Positions 44,899 to 54,188 of a stretch of DNA of 64,000 nt are shown here, in pieces. The DNA lies in NCBI RefSeq assembly GCF_000317555.1, contig NC_019745.1, positions 2,108,001 to 2,172,000 of the forward strand. Reading direction: 5' to 3'. Every line of letters begins with the position of its first letter. Position 1 is the stretch's first letter. The notes under the pieces were generated by a model. The model was not told the DNA's origin and did no database searches. It saw only the letters and a program-made list of their open reading frames with translations. The translations under genes and the position numbers were made by a program. This stretch comes from Gloeocapsa sp. PCC 7428. GTDB taxonomy: Bacteria > Cyanobacteriota > Cyanobacteriia > Cyanobacteriales > Chroococcidiopsidaceae.

Positions 44899-45975
44899 GT
44901 GAGACGTCGTAAGTTTGTATATTTAGTAGGGGTAGCAAGTGCAAGTGGAGGAATAGCGATCGCCTGTGCCAATAACCAGACGACGACTACAACAACATCA
45001 CCCGCCACATCACCAGCGACACCTGCTTCTCCAGCAGCAGGAGCATTAGAAAACGAGTTAGTTATCTACTCAGGGCGTAACGAACAATTAATTGGTCCAA
45101 TGATCGACCGATTTAGACAAGAAACCAACGCTAATGTCCAAGTTCGTTACGGAGACACGGCGGAACTTGCGGCAACAATTCTAGAAGAAGGTAATAATAG
45201 TCCAGCCGATATTTTCTTCGGTCAAGACGCAGGGGCGTTAGGTGCATTACAACAAGAAGGTAGAACCGCACAGCTACCACAAAATCTTTTAGATCAAGTT
45301 AATAGCCGTTATCGATCGCCCGAAGGTCAATGGATTGGCATTACAGGTAGAGTACGGACAGTTGATTACAACACCAATTTGGTACAAGCGGCAGATCTAC
45401 CACAATCAATCTTTGGCTTCACCGAGCCGACTTGGAGAGATAGAATCGGCTGGGCACCAACTAATGGCTCATTTCAGGCTTTTGTCACGGCTTTGCGCGT
45501 TTCTCAGGGAGAAGACCAAGCAAGAAAATGGTTAGAAGGTATTCGTGCTAATAATCCCAGAGTTTTCCCGAATAATATTTCTATTTTAGAAGGTTTGACC
45601 CGTGGAGAAGTGGGCGTAGGCTTTGTCAACCACTACTACTTAGAACGAATCAAGCAAGAAAATCCGCAAGTTCCAGTAGCACATCACTTTACAAACGACG
45701 TTGGTTCATTAGTTAACGTTGCCGGTGTCGCCATTCTCAATTCAGCAAGGCATCCTAACATCGCCCAGCAATTTGTAGAATACTTATTAAGTGCTGATGC
45801 CCAAAATTATTTTGCAACCGAAACAAGAGAGTATCCTCTAGCTTCAGGAGTCACACCACAGGGCGATTTAATACCCCTTAACCAGATTGAAAGTCAAACT
45901 CCTGACATAAATCTGAGTAACTTGAGAGACTTGGAAGGAACATTGCAGTTGTTGCAGCAGACGCAAGTCTTGTAG
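44899..45975 (+). CDS. Fe(III) ABC transporter binding protein, FutA/FbpA-like
   Basis: A 358-residue periplasmic binding protein from GTG 44899, with GGGAGG about 8 bp upstream. The N-terminus MRRRKFVYLVGVASASG resembles a Tat signal and ends IAIAC, a possible lipobox, then a Thr/Pro/Ala linker. The mature part begins ELVIYSGRNEQLI, and NHYYLERI near 265 holds the paired Tyr that binds ferric iron in this family. No permease or ATPase is adjacent. Iron control is likely but I see no clear Fur box. Confidence 0.88.
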   Translation: MRRRKFVYLVGVASASGGIAIACANNQTTTTTTSPATSPATPASPAAGALENELVIYSGRNEQLIGPMIDRFRQETNANVQVRYGDTAELAATILEEGNNSPADIFFGQDAGALGALQQEGRTAQLPQNLLDQVNSRYRSPEGQWIGITGRVRTVDYNTNLVQAADLPQSIFGFTEPTWRDRIGWAPTNGSFQAFVTALRVSQGEDQARKWLEGIRANNPRVFPNNISILEGLTRGEVGVGFVNHYYLERIKQENPQVPVAHHFTNDVGSLVNVAGVAILNSARHPNIAQQFVEYLLSADAQNYFATETREYPLASGVTPQGDLIPLNQIESQTPDINLSNLRDLEGTLQLLQQTQVL

Positions 45976-46149
45976 GAGGTGAGGCTGTTACGGATGGCTA
46001 AGTTCCTATTGGCATCAAAACACGACAGAAGCAAAGGATCGTATTAAGTCCAGTTGATTAGTGATGATAAAAATTGTGGCTAGTGACTAGTGATGAGTAA
46101 CTATTAACTAACCACAAAGAGAGGTTATTTAACTGGAGATAATATCACA

Positions 46150-46303
46150 AGACCTCCTGCGTGAAGCGAATCGCGAATAAATTCGCAAGCTATATAAAAC
46201 TAAGTCCACCTCCGTGGACTTATCCATAAAAATCTTGTTTTAGTGTACGAAGGTACACTTTGGATAGCTCTGAAGGAAGTCGGTGGGCGTCTGTAATTCA
46301 TGC
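46150..46303. mobile_element. MITE-like interspersed repeat, right end truncated
   Basis: The left terminus AGACCTCCTGCGTGAAG matches the 33164 copy. Inside are gcgaataaattcgc, the perfect hairpin AAGTCCACCTCCGTGGACTT, gttttagtgtacgaaggtacac, and gggcgtctgtaattcatg. The right inverted repeat is lost: the element runs straight into the stop codon of the carboxylase gene at 46304. The rest of the spacer 45976-46149 holds only a TAGTGACTAGTGATGAGTAA repeat. Confidence 0.65.
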
Positions 46304-49300
46304 TCAATCAAGTTGGATTGCCGCTAAGAATTGTCCCGCCGTCACTGTTTGTCCTGGTTGACAGAAAACGTCGGTAATCGTACCGCTATCTTCTGCAAGC
46401 ACTGCAATTTCCATTTTCATGGCTTCTAGGATAACGAGGCGATCGCCAGACTCAACCTGATCGCCAACTTTAACAAGCACTTGCCAGACATTTGCCGAAA
46501 CGTGTGCAACGATCGCTTCCACATCATCAGCAAGCACGATTTCTGGGGTAGGTGACTCGTCGGATTGTTGAAGACTTTCTTGACGGGTGAATTCTCCCGC
46601 CGCAACCCAGCGATCGCGTTCTGCAGCAAACGCCGCCTGTTGTTTAGCTTTAAAAGCAGCAATACTCGACGCATTCGCCTGCAAAAACTCGCAATACTGC
46701 CTGAGACTAAAAGTTTCTTCCTCAATCTTCAGCTTCACCTTACCCTGAATCACATCTTCGCGGTAGCGCAGCAATTCTGCTGGCGACACAGGGAAAAAGC
46801 GAATTTGGTCGAAAAAGCGCAGCAGCCAAGGTTGCGAAAAATCCTCAGTTTGTTTGTAGCGATTCCACACAGGAACAGTGCGCCCGACAAACTGATAGCC
46901 GCCTGGACCTTCCATACCATAAATACACATATACGCACCGCCAATCCCGACTGCATTTTCCGGCGTCCAAGTCCGCGCCGGATTGTATTTAGTCGTCACC
47001 AAGCGATGACGCGGATCAAGCGGTGTCGCAACCGGTGCGCCCAAGTATACATCTCCCAAACCCATCACTAAGTAACTGGCGTTGAAGACGATTTCGCGCA
47101 CTTGCTCAATGCTTTCTAACCCATTAATTCGGCGAATGAATTCAATATTACTCGGACACCAAGGCGCATCCGCACGTACTGACTGCATATATTTCTGAAT
47201 CGCAAGTTGCGTCGATTCGTCATCCCACGAAAGTGGTAGATGCACCACTCGCGTTGGAACTTCCATATCATCAATTGATGGTAGTTGCGACTCTGCGGTA
47301 GTCAGCGCGTTGAGCAGGTCTTGCACGGGAAGAACTCGGCTATCGTAATGTACTTGTAGCGAACGAATTCCTGGGGTGAGATCGACGATTCCTGCTACGT
47401 GGTTTGCGTTGAGCCACTCCATCAGCGCGTGTACCCGAAAGCGGAGATTGAGATCGAGTACGAGTGAACCGTATTCTATCAGTAAGAATTTATCGCCTGC
47501 TTGCCGATAGGTGACAGCGATTTGCGTCGGTGACGGAGAAATTTCGTGCAGAATTGGTGAAAGCGGATTTGTGACATCAGTTAATTTGCTTTGCGTTGCG
47601 GCGATCGCTAATGTTTCGATCTGACGATCTTGCTCTAATTCGCGCTGTCGCGCCTCAGCCGCAGTCAGACGATAAAAGCGCACCGTGTCCCCTGGTTTAA
47701 GTTGTCCAATTTTCCAAAGTTCCGATTGGACGATCGTTGCTGGACAAACAAATCCACCCAGACTCGGACCATCGTGCGCCAAGATAATCGGCATATCACC
47801 TGTAAAATCAATCGTGCCGATCGCATAAGCATTATCGTGAATATTCGATGGATGTAACCCTGCTTCACCACCGTCAGTCCGCGCCCACTGCGGTTTAGGA
47901 CCAATCAGACGAATTCCTGTGCGCGCCGAGTTGTGATGAATTGTCCACCGAGTTGCGAAAAACATCTCAATGTCTTCTTCGGTGAAGAAATCGGGTGCGC
48001 CGTGCGGACCATAAAGAACGCCAATTTCCCACGCATTCGTATATTCAGGAATTAATTTTGCAGGTAACGATGCAATCGCCTTAGGTTCTCCTTGCGCTAA
48101 TCGCAAAACATCGCCTGCGCGCAGCGTGCGTCCCGCGTGTCCGCCGAATTGACCTAGCGTAAATGTTGCTTTGCTGCCTAAGTATTCGGGTACATCAAAT
48201 CCGTGTTGGATTGCCAAATAAGTGCGATAGCCATGTCCCTGAATTGTTTTTAGTTTCAGTGTACTGCCTGCACTGACAGGAATTGCCGTCCAAAATGGCA
48301 CAGGTTCGCCATCCAGTGTCGCTTTCATCGCTGCACCCGTTAAGCAAATGACAGTATCGCAATTAAAGCGCAACGTCGGACCCATAACCGTACATTCCAG
48401 CCCAGGCGCTGACTCAGGATTGCCCAAAATCCGGTTTCCTAGCCGAAATGCTAGATGATCCAACGGTCCTGATGGCGGTACGCCAATGTCCCAATAGCCA
48501 ATGCGTCCAGGGTAGTCTTGAATCGTGGTGTAAGTGCCACCATCTAGAACATCGATTGTGCGCGGCTGATACGCAAACGTGTTGAGATAGCGCGTGCTAA
48601 CGCTTCCTTCAATAAACGCGGGACTCGCAATAACTTGGCGTAAATAGTCAAGATTCGTTTCAATTCCTGCGATTTCTGATTCATTCAATGCGGCTTGGAG
48701 TTGCGCGATCGCACCTGCGCGGTCTTCCCCATGTACAATAAGTTTTGCTAGCAGCGGATCGTAAAATGGCGTGACTTCAGTTCCGGTTTCAATCCAACCG
48801 TCACAGCGGAGGTTTTTGGGAAAGCGAACCGCACTCAGTAACCCCGAACTCGGCTGAAAATTCTTGTGCGGATCTTCTGCATAAATTCGGACTTGAATCG
48901 AATGACCTTGCGATTGATAAGTGTAATTTTCTAGAAATGTTGCATCGCCTGCGGCGAGTCGCACCATCCACTCTACTAGATCAATTCCGCTCACCATTTC
49001 GGTGACACCGTGTTCCACCTGTAGGCGCGTGTTGACTTCCAAAAAGTAGAATTGTTGTGTTGCGACATCGAAGACAAATTCAACAGTCCCCGCCGATTGA
49101 TAGTTTACAGCTTGTCCCAAGCGCACTGCACAGTTATACAATTGCTGCCGTAGCGCGTCACTGATTCCAGGTGCGGGAGTTTCTTCAATCACTTTCTGAT
49201 TGCGGCGCTGCGTCGAACAGTCGCGTTCTCCAAGCGCGATAACACGACCACAGCCATCGCCAAAGATTTGCACTTCGATATGGCGTGCGGTTTGAATATA

Positions 49301-49900
49301 TTTTTCTAAAAAGACACCACTTTGCTTAAAGTTTGCTTGACTCAAGCGTTGCACTTTCTCAAAAGCATCCGCTAATTCAGCATCATTGGCACACACTTGC
49401 ATTCCAATTCCTCCACCACCTGCGGTACTTTTGAGCATTACCGGATAGGCGATCGCTGCTGCGGCGTGTTGTGCGTCTGCTAAACTCTCTAATAACCCAG
49501 TTCCTGGCACTAACGGTACTTGATTTTGTTCGGCTAACTCGCGCGCCGTATGCTTTAACCCAAAGCAGCGAATTTGTTCAGGTGTAGGACCAATAAACAT
49601 AATTCCGGCGGCGACGCACGCTTGGGCAAATTCGATGTTCTCACTCAAAAAGCCATAGCCTGGGTGAATTGCCTGCGCGCCAGTTTGTTGCGCGACTTCG
49701 AGAATGCGATCGTACCGGAGATAGCTTTCCGCAACAGGTGCAGCCCCTATACACACGGCTTCGGTTGCCATAGAAACGTGCGGTGCGTGCGCATCCGCTT
49801 CCGAATAAACCGCGACTGAAGCAATTCCTAAGCGATCGAGCGTCCGAATTACACGACAAGCAATTTCACCGCGATTGGCAATCAAAACTTTATTGAACAT
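46304..49900 (-). CDS. Biotin-dependent urea/guanidine carboxylase
   Basis: A 1198-residue multidomain enzyme from ATG 49900. Residues 1-450 are biotin carboxylase ([20 protein letters not shown]-grasp [13 protein letters not shown]). Residues about 455-1110 are the KipA/KipI-like carboxyltransferase ([54 protein letters not shown]). The C-terminal biotin carrier has [11 protein letters not shown] with biotinyl Lys near 1160. Families so named include true urea carboxylases and guanidine carboxylases. A guanidine-I riboswitch upstream and two DUF1989 partners favour guanidine as substrate. No allophanate hydrolase adjoins. Confidence 0.92.
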   Translation of the reverse strand: MFNKVLIANRGEIACRVIRTLDRLGIASVAVYSEADAHAPHVSMATEAVCIGAAPVAESYLRYDRILEVAQQTGAQAIHPGYGFLSENIEFAQACVAAGIMFIGPTPEQIRCFGLKHTARELAEQNQVPLVPGTGLLESLADAQHAAAAIAYPVMLKSTAGGGGIGMQVCANDAELADAFEKVQRLSQANFKQSGVFLEKYIQTARHIEVQIFGDGCGRVIALGERDCSTQRRNQKVIEETPAPGISDALRQQLYNCAVRLGQAVNYQSAGTVEFVFDVATQQFYFLEVNTRLQVEHGVTEMVSGIDLVEWMVRLAAGDATFLENYTYQSQGHSIQVRIYAEDPHKNFQPSSGLLSAVRFPKNLRCDGWIETGTEVTPFYDPLLAKLIVHGEDRAGAIAQLQAALNESEIAGIETNLDYLRQVIASPAFIEGSVSTRYLNTFAYQPRTIDVLDGGTYTTIQDYPGRIGYWDIGVPPSGPLDHLAFRLGNRILGNPESAPGLECTVMGPTLRFNCDTVICLTGAAMKATLDGEPVPFWTAIPVSAGSTLKLKTIQGHGYRTYLAIQHGFDVPEYLGSKATFTLGQFGGHAGRTLRAGDVLRLAQGEPKAIASLPAKLIPEYTNAWEIGVLYGPHGAPDFFTEEDIEMFFATRWTIHHNSARTGIRLIGPKPQWARTDGGEAGLHPSNIHDNAYAIGTIDFTGDMPIILAHDGPSLGGFVCPATIVQSELWKIGQLKPGDTVRFYRLTAAEARQRELEQDRQIETLAIAATQSKLTDVTNPLSPILHEISPSPTQIAVTYRQAGDKFLLIEYGSLVLDLNLRFRVHALMEWLNANHVAGIVDLTPGIRSLQVHYDSRVLPVQDLLNALTTAESQLPSIDDMEVPTRVVHLPLSWDDESTQLAIQKYMQSVRADAPWCPSNIEFIRRINGLESIEQVREIVFNASYLVMGLGDVYLGAPVATPLDPRHRLVTTKYNPARTWTPENAVGIGGAYMCIYGMEGPGGYQFVGRTVPVWNRYKQTEDFSQPWLLRFFDQIRFFPVSPAELLRYREDVIQGKVKLKIEEETFSLRQYCEFLQANASSIAAFKAKQQAAFAAERDRWVAAGEFTRQESLQQSDESPTPEIVLADDVEAIVAHVSANVWQVLVKVGDQVESGDRLVILEAMKMEIAVLAEDSGTITDVFCQPGQTVTAGQFLAAIQLD

Positions 49901-49959
49901 GAACACTTCCCACTAACCGCTGAACGAGTGCCAAACACCACATTTAACAACAAAAATTA

Positions 49960-50100
49960 GGGAGCAGGGTATTTCCCACTCCCGATGACCTACAGTGTAT
50001 ACTTAAGTCTTCTTGCCCCCTAAATTCCCCACGTGTGGGGGACTTTGTGTATTCTAGAAGCCCCGCCTCCTCTCTGTCTCCCCCAATTCTGGGGGAGCAG
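49960..50100. repeat. CCCCCAC-GTG-GGGG type palindromic repeats
   Basis: taaattccccacGTGtgggggactt and tctcccccaattctgggggagc are two hairpin repeats of the family also seen at 19331-19355. They sit in the 294-bp gap between the carboxylase and the second DUF1989 gene, which is unusually long for genes of one operon. Confidence 0.6.
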
Positions 50101-50194
50101 ATATGGAAGCACTTTTGTTCGTGGGGTTGGGCGGCAGGTTGATACAACGGATGTGCGTACACTGTAGCTCGCTATAATCTAACTTACGATTCGC

Positions 50195-50836
50195 TTATGC
50201 TGCGTCCCATACAATCAATCGAATCGGTGTTGGATTATAAGCATTGCAAGGATTATTAATTTGCGGACAGTTAGAAATCAATACCATCACATCCATTTCT
50301 GCGCGTAGATCGACTCTTTTGCCTGCTTCCGAAATGCCGTCAACAATTTCTAGCGTACCGTCTTCACTCACAGGAACATTCATGTAGAAATTCACATTGC
50401 TCACCAAGTCGCGTTTGTTCATTTCATACTTACTCAGTTCCAACAAGTAATTTTCGACACAAGCATGAAGATGCTTTTTGTGCAACCCATAACGTACTGA
50501 GTTGCTTTCCATGCTGCACGCACCACCTAGCGTATCGTGCTTGCCGCAATCATCATAGATGACGGTCATCATCACGTTTCCTTCGTTGGAAATGAGTTGC
50601 GTGCCGGTGGTGATGAAAATGTTCCCTTGGCGGACAACTGTGTCGGGTGCGCTGTATCGCTCGGAAGGGTCATGCGCATTGTAAAATAGTGTATCCACCG
50701 CTTGATTCGCTTGTAGGTCGATAATGCGCAGAATTTGCCCTTTTTTGATGACCCGCGACCAAGGTTGACGCGCAGGTAAGACCTCATCATAAATCGCTGT
50801 GGATGGATCGAGTTCAGTCGGTAGTGTGGCAACCAT
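50195..50836 (-). CDS. DUF1989 protein (urea amidolyase-associated protein 2; carboxyguanidine deiminase subunit)
   Basis: A 213-residue DUF1989 protein with a strong AGAGGAG site before ATG 50836. Conserved features are QAVDTLFYNAHDPSERYSA, DDCGKHDTLGGACSMES and SNCPQINNPCNAYNPTPIRL; the Cys and His residues are probable metal ligands. Paired DUF1989 proteins beside this carboxylase were shown in other bacteria to be the two subunits of carboxyguanidine deiminase (CgdAB), which converts carboxyguanidine to allophanate. I infer the same here and do not assign A or B. Confidence 0.88.
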   Translation of the reverse strand: MVATLPTELDPSTAIYDEVLPARQPWSRVIKKGQILRIIDLQANQAVDTLFYNAHDPSERYSAPDTVVRQGNIFITTGTQLISNEGNVMMTVIYDDCGKHDTLGGACSMESNSVRYGLHKKHLHACVENYLLELSKYEMNKRDLVSNVNFYMNVPVSEDGTLEIVDGISEAGKRVDLRAEMDVMVLISNCPQINNPCNAYNPTPIRLIVWDAA

Positions 50837-50941
50837 TGTTTTTCTCCTCTAAAAAGCTGTGAACTATCCTGATATAGCAATGGTCAATCGGGTTAGGACA
50901 TCATTTGTCATTATTTATTCTCCTCTGCTCCTCTGCTATAA

Positions 50942-51697
50942 CTACATCTGAGCAAACAATGCATCGGTGTTGATAAACCCGCGAATCACTTCTTCGTTCG
51001 CAGTACGACACAGATCGTCGGGTGCAGGTGCGGGCGATCGCCAAACCGTTAGCTGAATCGGCTTGGGCTTGTAAACAGTATCAGGATGCAACACGTGCGG
51101 ACAGTTAGAAATGACAACTAACACATTCATCTCTGCGCGCAGGTCAACAAAACTACCAGGTTTCTCACAGCCTGTGATGTATTCTAGGTCGCCATTTGGA
51201 CGCACTGCCACGCGACTGAATAGATTAATATTTGGCATCAGATCTTTGCGCGTTAAGCCGCGTTTACCCAATGCTTTGAGGAAGTTGTTCCGCGAGTTGT
51301 TGTAATCGCTTTCGCCGTACTTGTTATAGGGACCTTCGCCGTATTTTGCCGCGTTGCTAGCAGCGTTGCTGCATCCGCAGATCAGATCGTGATATCCAGA
51401 GGTATCTTCGGTAATGGAGAACAGAATTCGTCCCATGTCGGAGTAGATCACCATGCCCTTTTTCAAAAAGGCATTGAACTGAATTTTGGCAGTATCGGCA
51501 ACATTCAGCCGCTCGATCGGATTGTCCGCGTTGTAGCAAATGAGCGAAACACCTTGCGAACCTTCCAAGTCAGTCACACGTAGGGTATTTCCCCGCTTGA
51601 TGACACCATGCCAGTACGCGCCACCAGGCAGTTTTTCATCGAGTAAAATCAGGCTGGGTTCTATCGCTGCTGATGGTAGAACAGATGTTTGCACCAT
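50942..51697 (-). CDS. DUF1989 protein (urea amidolyase-associated protein 1; carboxyguanidine deiminase subunit)
   Basis: A 251-residue DUF1989 protein, the longer of the pair and first in the operon, with AGAGGAG before ATG 51697. Features: GSQGVSLICYNADNPIERLN, GYHDLICGCSNAASN, SFVDLRAEMNVLVVISNCPH, and a C-terminal extension of about 30 residues absent from the partner. Expected to pair with the 213-residue protein as the deiminase acting on carboxylated guanidine. Translation is preceded directly by the guanidine-I riboswitch. Confidence 0.88.
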   Translation of the reverse strand: MVQTSVLPSAAIEPSLILLDEKLPGGAYWHGVIKRGNTLRVTDLEGSQGVSLICYNADNPIERLNVADTAKIQFNAFLKKGMVIYSDMGRILFSITEDTSGYHDLICGCSNAASNAAKYGEGPYNKYGESDYNNSRNNFLKALGKRGLTRKDLMPNINLFSRVAVRPNGDLEYITGCEKPGSFVDLRAEMNVLVVISNCPHVLHPDTVYKPKPIQLTVWRSPAPAPDDLCRTANEEVIRGFINTDALFAQM

Positions 51698-51749
51698 GAA
51701 AGTCTCCTCTTACGGTTAGATGAGATGTTAGAAATTTGACATTCTCAAA

Positions 51750-51918
51750 TGGCAAAGCCCAGGAGTCACCAACACTTCAATCCTGTGTGGCTCTCCCGGG
51801 CTTTTTTCCCGCCGTGTGACCAACTCGTATTCCGGCACTCAGAATCTCAAGCTGGCTGCTTCTCTTGGACCAGCCACTCGGTTGTTAATTTACCGAATCG
51901 GAACCCTAGAAGCACATT
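51750..51918 (-). promoter_or_regulatory. Guanidine-I (ykkC-yxkD) riboswitch with overlapping terminator stem
   Basis: Read on the minus strand, the aptamer has the conserved blocks CTAGGGTTCCG (about 51909-51899), CTGGTCCAAGAG (about 51873-51862) and ACACGGCGGGAAAAAAGCCCGGGAGA (51817-51792, core ACACGG and GCCCGGGAGA), as in the guanidine-I class. Downstream, CTCCTGGGCTTT at 51766-51754 can pair with the aptamer's AGCCCGGGAG to form a terminator-like hairpin that ligand binding would prevent. This predicts guanidine-induced expression of the two DUF1989 proteins and the carboxylase. Confidence 0.93.
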
Positions 51919-52010
51919 CCTGTTTAATTACTATTTGAATTTTTATGTCAAATATTTATTTTTTACTATAATACTCAATATTGCCAAAAATGCAATCCCC
52001 CTCCCAGGGA

Positions 52011-52156
52011 TATAGCAGAGGTTAGAGTTAAAACAGTGGCAAGGTAATACTTCACCTGCCATGAGAAGAATGATTCTGAGCCTCTATCATGTTCTAATCA
52101 TAGAGACTCAGAACCGTTACTCTAACTTTTATCCCTGACCCCTGACCTCTGCTATA
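52011..52156. repeat. 146-bp element with ATAGCAGAGGT inverted ends and a central hairpin
   Basis: ATAGCAGAGGT at 52011-52021 and ACCTCTGCTAT at 52145-52155 are inverted repeats; the right arm includes CCCTGACCCCTGACC heptamer units. In the centre (about 52070-52117) a long imperfect stem pairs TTCTGAGCCTCTAT with ATAGAGACTCAGAA. It separates the riboswitch promoter region from birA and ends just before the birA start. Confidence 0.6.
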
Positions 52157-52160
52157 TTCT

Positions 52161-52979
52161 GTGTACAACGTGCCTTTAGATCCATTTTCGAGCGCTGGCT
52201 TTGGTTCAAGTTGTTTACCCTCGTGGTTGCGTTGGGTGGAAAGTTGCTCTAGTACAAATACTTGGGCTATGCAAAGAGATAACTTGCATCACGGGGAAGT
52301 TGTGTTCACGCGGCAGCAAACGGCGGGGCGCGGTCAACATGGGCGAACTTGGTATGCCCCCCCTGGGGTATTGACAGCAAGTTTTGTTCTCGACCGCCTG
52401 CATAGTTCGCAATTACCAGGACTGAGTTTAACCGCTGGTTTAGCTGTCATCTATGCTGTGCAAGATTTGCTTCCCAATTTGTCTTCAAAGCTGTGGCTGA
52501 AGTGGTCGAATGATGTATTGATTGAAGAGCGCAAGTTAGCAGGAATTTTGTGTGAAGCTGCGAGTCGCGGATCTCATACTCGTGTTGTTGTCGGAATTGG
52601 ACTCAACCGCTGTGCTGATTTCACTCAAGCTGGCTTAGATCCTGATTTAGTCAATAACGCCGTCAGTTTATATCAAGTTTCTGAAAGTGTGCCAGAGGAA
52701 TTAGCACTGTTAGAAAGATTGCGACATTACCTACTGCAAGTCAGTGACGTTTGTCAACGCGATGGAATCGCAGCTTTGATTCCACAGTTGCGCGATCGCG
52801 ATTTTCTCTACAGTCGTCCCGTAACGATAGAATTAGCAGGCGAGCAGATTTCTGGTCAAGCGATCGGAATTGATACGTGTGGTCGCTTGTTAGTGCAGCT
52901 ACAAGCAGAAGTTAAGGCTTTGGTGTCAGGACGAGTAGTGTGGTGGGGAGACAAAAGGGTAAGTTCTGTTGCCGACTGA
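52161..52979 (+). CDS. birA: Biotin--[carboxyl-carrier protein] ligase
   Basis: A 272-residue biotin protein ligase without an N-terminal DNA-binding domain. The biotinyl-AMP loop is TAGRGQHGRTWYAP (residues 53-66), followed by LKWSNDVLIEERKLAGILCEA. The C-terminal SH3-like part is GQAIGIDTCGRLLVQ. GTG 52161 is the first start in frame. It attaches biotin to carrier domains, and the biotin-dependent carboxylase is encoded divergently about 2.3 kb away, a suggestive if common neighbourhood. Confidence 0.92.
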   Translation: MYNVPLDPFSSAGFGSSCLPSWLRWVESCSSTNTWAMQRDNLHHGEVVFTRQQTAGRGQHGRTWYAPPGVLTASFVLDRLHSSQLPGLSLTAGLAVIYAVQDLLPNLSSKLWLKWSNDVLIEERKLAGILCEAASRGSHTRVVVGIGLNRCADFTQAGLDPDLVNNAVSLYQVSESVPEELALLERLRHYLLQVSDVCQRDGIAALIPQLRDRDFLYSRPVTIELAGEQISGQAIGIDTCGRLLVQLQAEVKALVSGRVVWWGDKRVSSVAD

Positions 52980-53024
52980 TAGGATCGATATGGAAGATAA
53001 AAACGCTTGGTGACAAACGTAATT

Positions 53025-53501
53025 ATGGCATTGAGTAATGTACGCGATCTGTATCAGCAGGTCATTTTAGAACACTATAAAAAACCTCGACACAAAGGTA
53101 AAACGAGTCCGGTGCATCGCCAGCAACGCGGGCATAATCCTTCGTGTGGCGACACGATTGAACTCACCGTACAGCTAAATGCTGCGGGTGACACAATTGA
53201 AGATGTGAAATTTGAAGGCGAAGGGTGTGCGATCGCGATGGCGTCAGCTGATTTAATGGCAGATGCATTGCGTGGTAAGCAAGTTACTGAAGCATTATCG
53301 ATGGTGCAGCGTTTTCAAAAGATGATGAAAGGCGAAGATGAGTTTCCTAAAGAACTCCGCAAACTTAATGTGATGCAAGGCGTATCGCAGTTTCCTGTAC
53401 GAATTAAATGCGCAAACCTCACTTGGCATACGTTAAAAGCTGCCTTGGAATCAACGCATAATACTGCTAGTGCTGGATTTGTCAGTAACGAAGACACGTA
53501 A
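53025..53501 (+). CDS. sufU: SufU-type Fe-S cluster assembly/sulfur acceptor protein
   Basis: A 158-residue NifU N-terminal-like protein from ATG 53025. Three conserved ligand cysteines occur at NPSCGDTIEL (about 42), GEGCAIAMAS (about 69) and RIKCANLTW (about 131). The insertion between the second and third Cys (FQKMMKGEDEFP) is typical of SufU as opposed to IscU. It should receive sulfur from a SufS-type desulfurase. The suf operon itself is not in the window. Confidence 0.88.
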   Translation: MALSNVRDLYQQVILEHYKKPRHKGKTSPVHRQQRGHNPSCGDTIELTVQLNAAGDTIEDVKFEGEGCAIAMASADLMADALRGKQVTEALSMVQRFQKMMKGEDEFPKELRKLNVMQGVSQFPVRIKCANLTWHTLKAALESTHNTASAGFVSNEDT

Positions 53502-53647
53502 GATATGATACGTTTGACCTTTAAACAATCACCTGCGCTAATTGTCGATCAGATCAGTTCTTCTTGCCCTCGAATTTATCCGCAGGGTTTAGCTAATTGC
53601 TAATTGCTAACAGAGCTAAGCGCTTTATATTACACTTCATCAATGTC

Positions 53648-54166
53648 ATGCTCACAACAGCTGAATTTTTTCAACTTACGCAATGGGCGGGTATCACGAC
53701 ACTGGTTGTCGCGGTGTTAGCGATCGCAGGCTTTATCTTTAAATGGGGCGTTCGGTTTCAGTTGGTGGGAGTTACGGGCTTCATGGCGGTACTCACAGGC
53801 GGTTTATTTGCATTAAGTTTAGTTCCAATTGTCCGTACGGTAGTTCCTGGTGCGGTACGGTATTCCGTCGTTTACGACAATGGGGCAACGCAAGCCGTCA
53901 TTTCGATACCGCCAACAATCACTGAAACAGAATTAGAAGCAACGCTACGGCAAGCAGCTAACGACTTATATTCCTATGGTCGCCTCGGTCGCGAACAAGA
54001 TCAACTAAATATCCGCGCGCGAACCGTCATTCATCCTAAACCTGGCGTTTCTCAACCGTTGTACTTAGGAGATGTTAGGCGATCGCTGCGGAATCGTGAA
54101 GACGAACAAATCCAAATTGAAATTTTTTCTGACAAATTCGCAAAATTACCAAAATCCTCAGCATAA
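53648..54166 (+). CDS. Ycf51-like protein (DUF2518)
   Basis: A 172-residue protein from ATG 53648. Two N-terminal membrane segments, AGITTLVVAVLAIAGFIF and LVGVTGFMAVLTGGLFAL, precede a soluble domain (IPPTITETELEATLRQAA, VHPKPGVSQPLYLGDVRRSL in outline). This pattern is that of Ycf51, found in cyanobacteria and some algal plastids, function unknown. The first codons could also be read from 53597, but those residues look non-coding. Confidence 0.75.
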   Translation: MLTTAEFFQLTQWAGITTLVVAVLAIAGFIFKWGVRFQLVGVTGFMAVLTGGLFALSLVPIVRTVVPGAVRYSVVYDNGATQAVISIPPTITETELEATLRQAANDLYSYGRLGREQDQLNIRARTVIHPKPGVSQPLYLGDVRRSLRNREDEQIQIEIFSDKFAKLPKSSA

Positions 54167-54188
54167 TTTTCGGATAAACTAAGCATCG

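Noticed and set aside
51749-52015. 88-codon plus-strand ORF
   Set aside because: It is the antisense of the guanidine-I riboswitch, whose conserved blocks account for the sequence.
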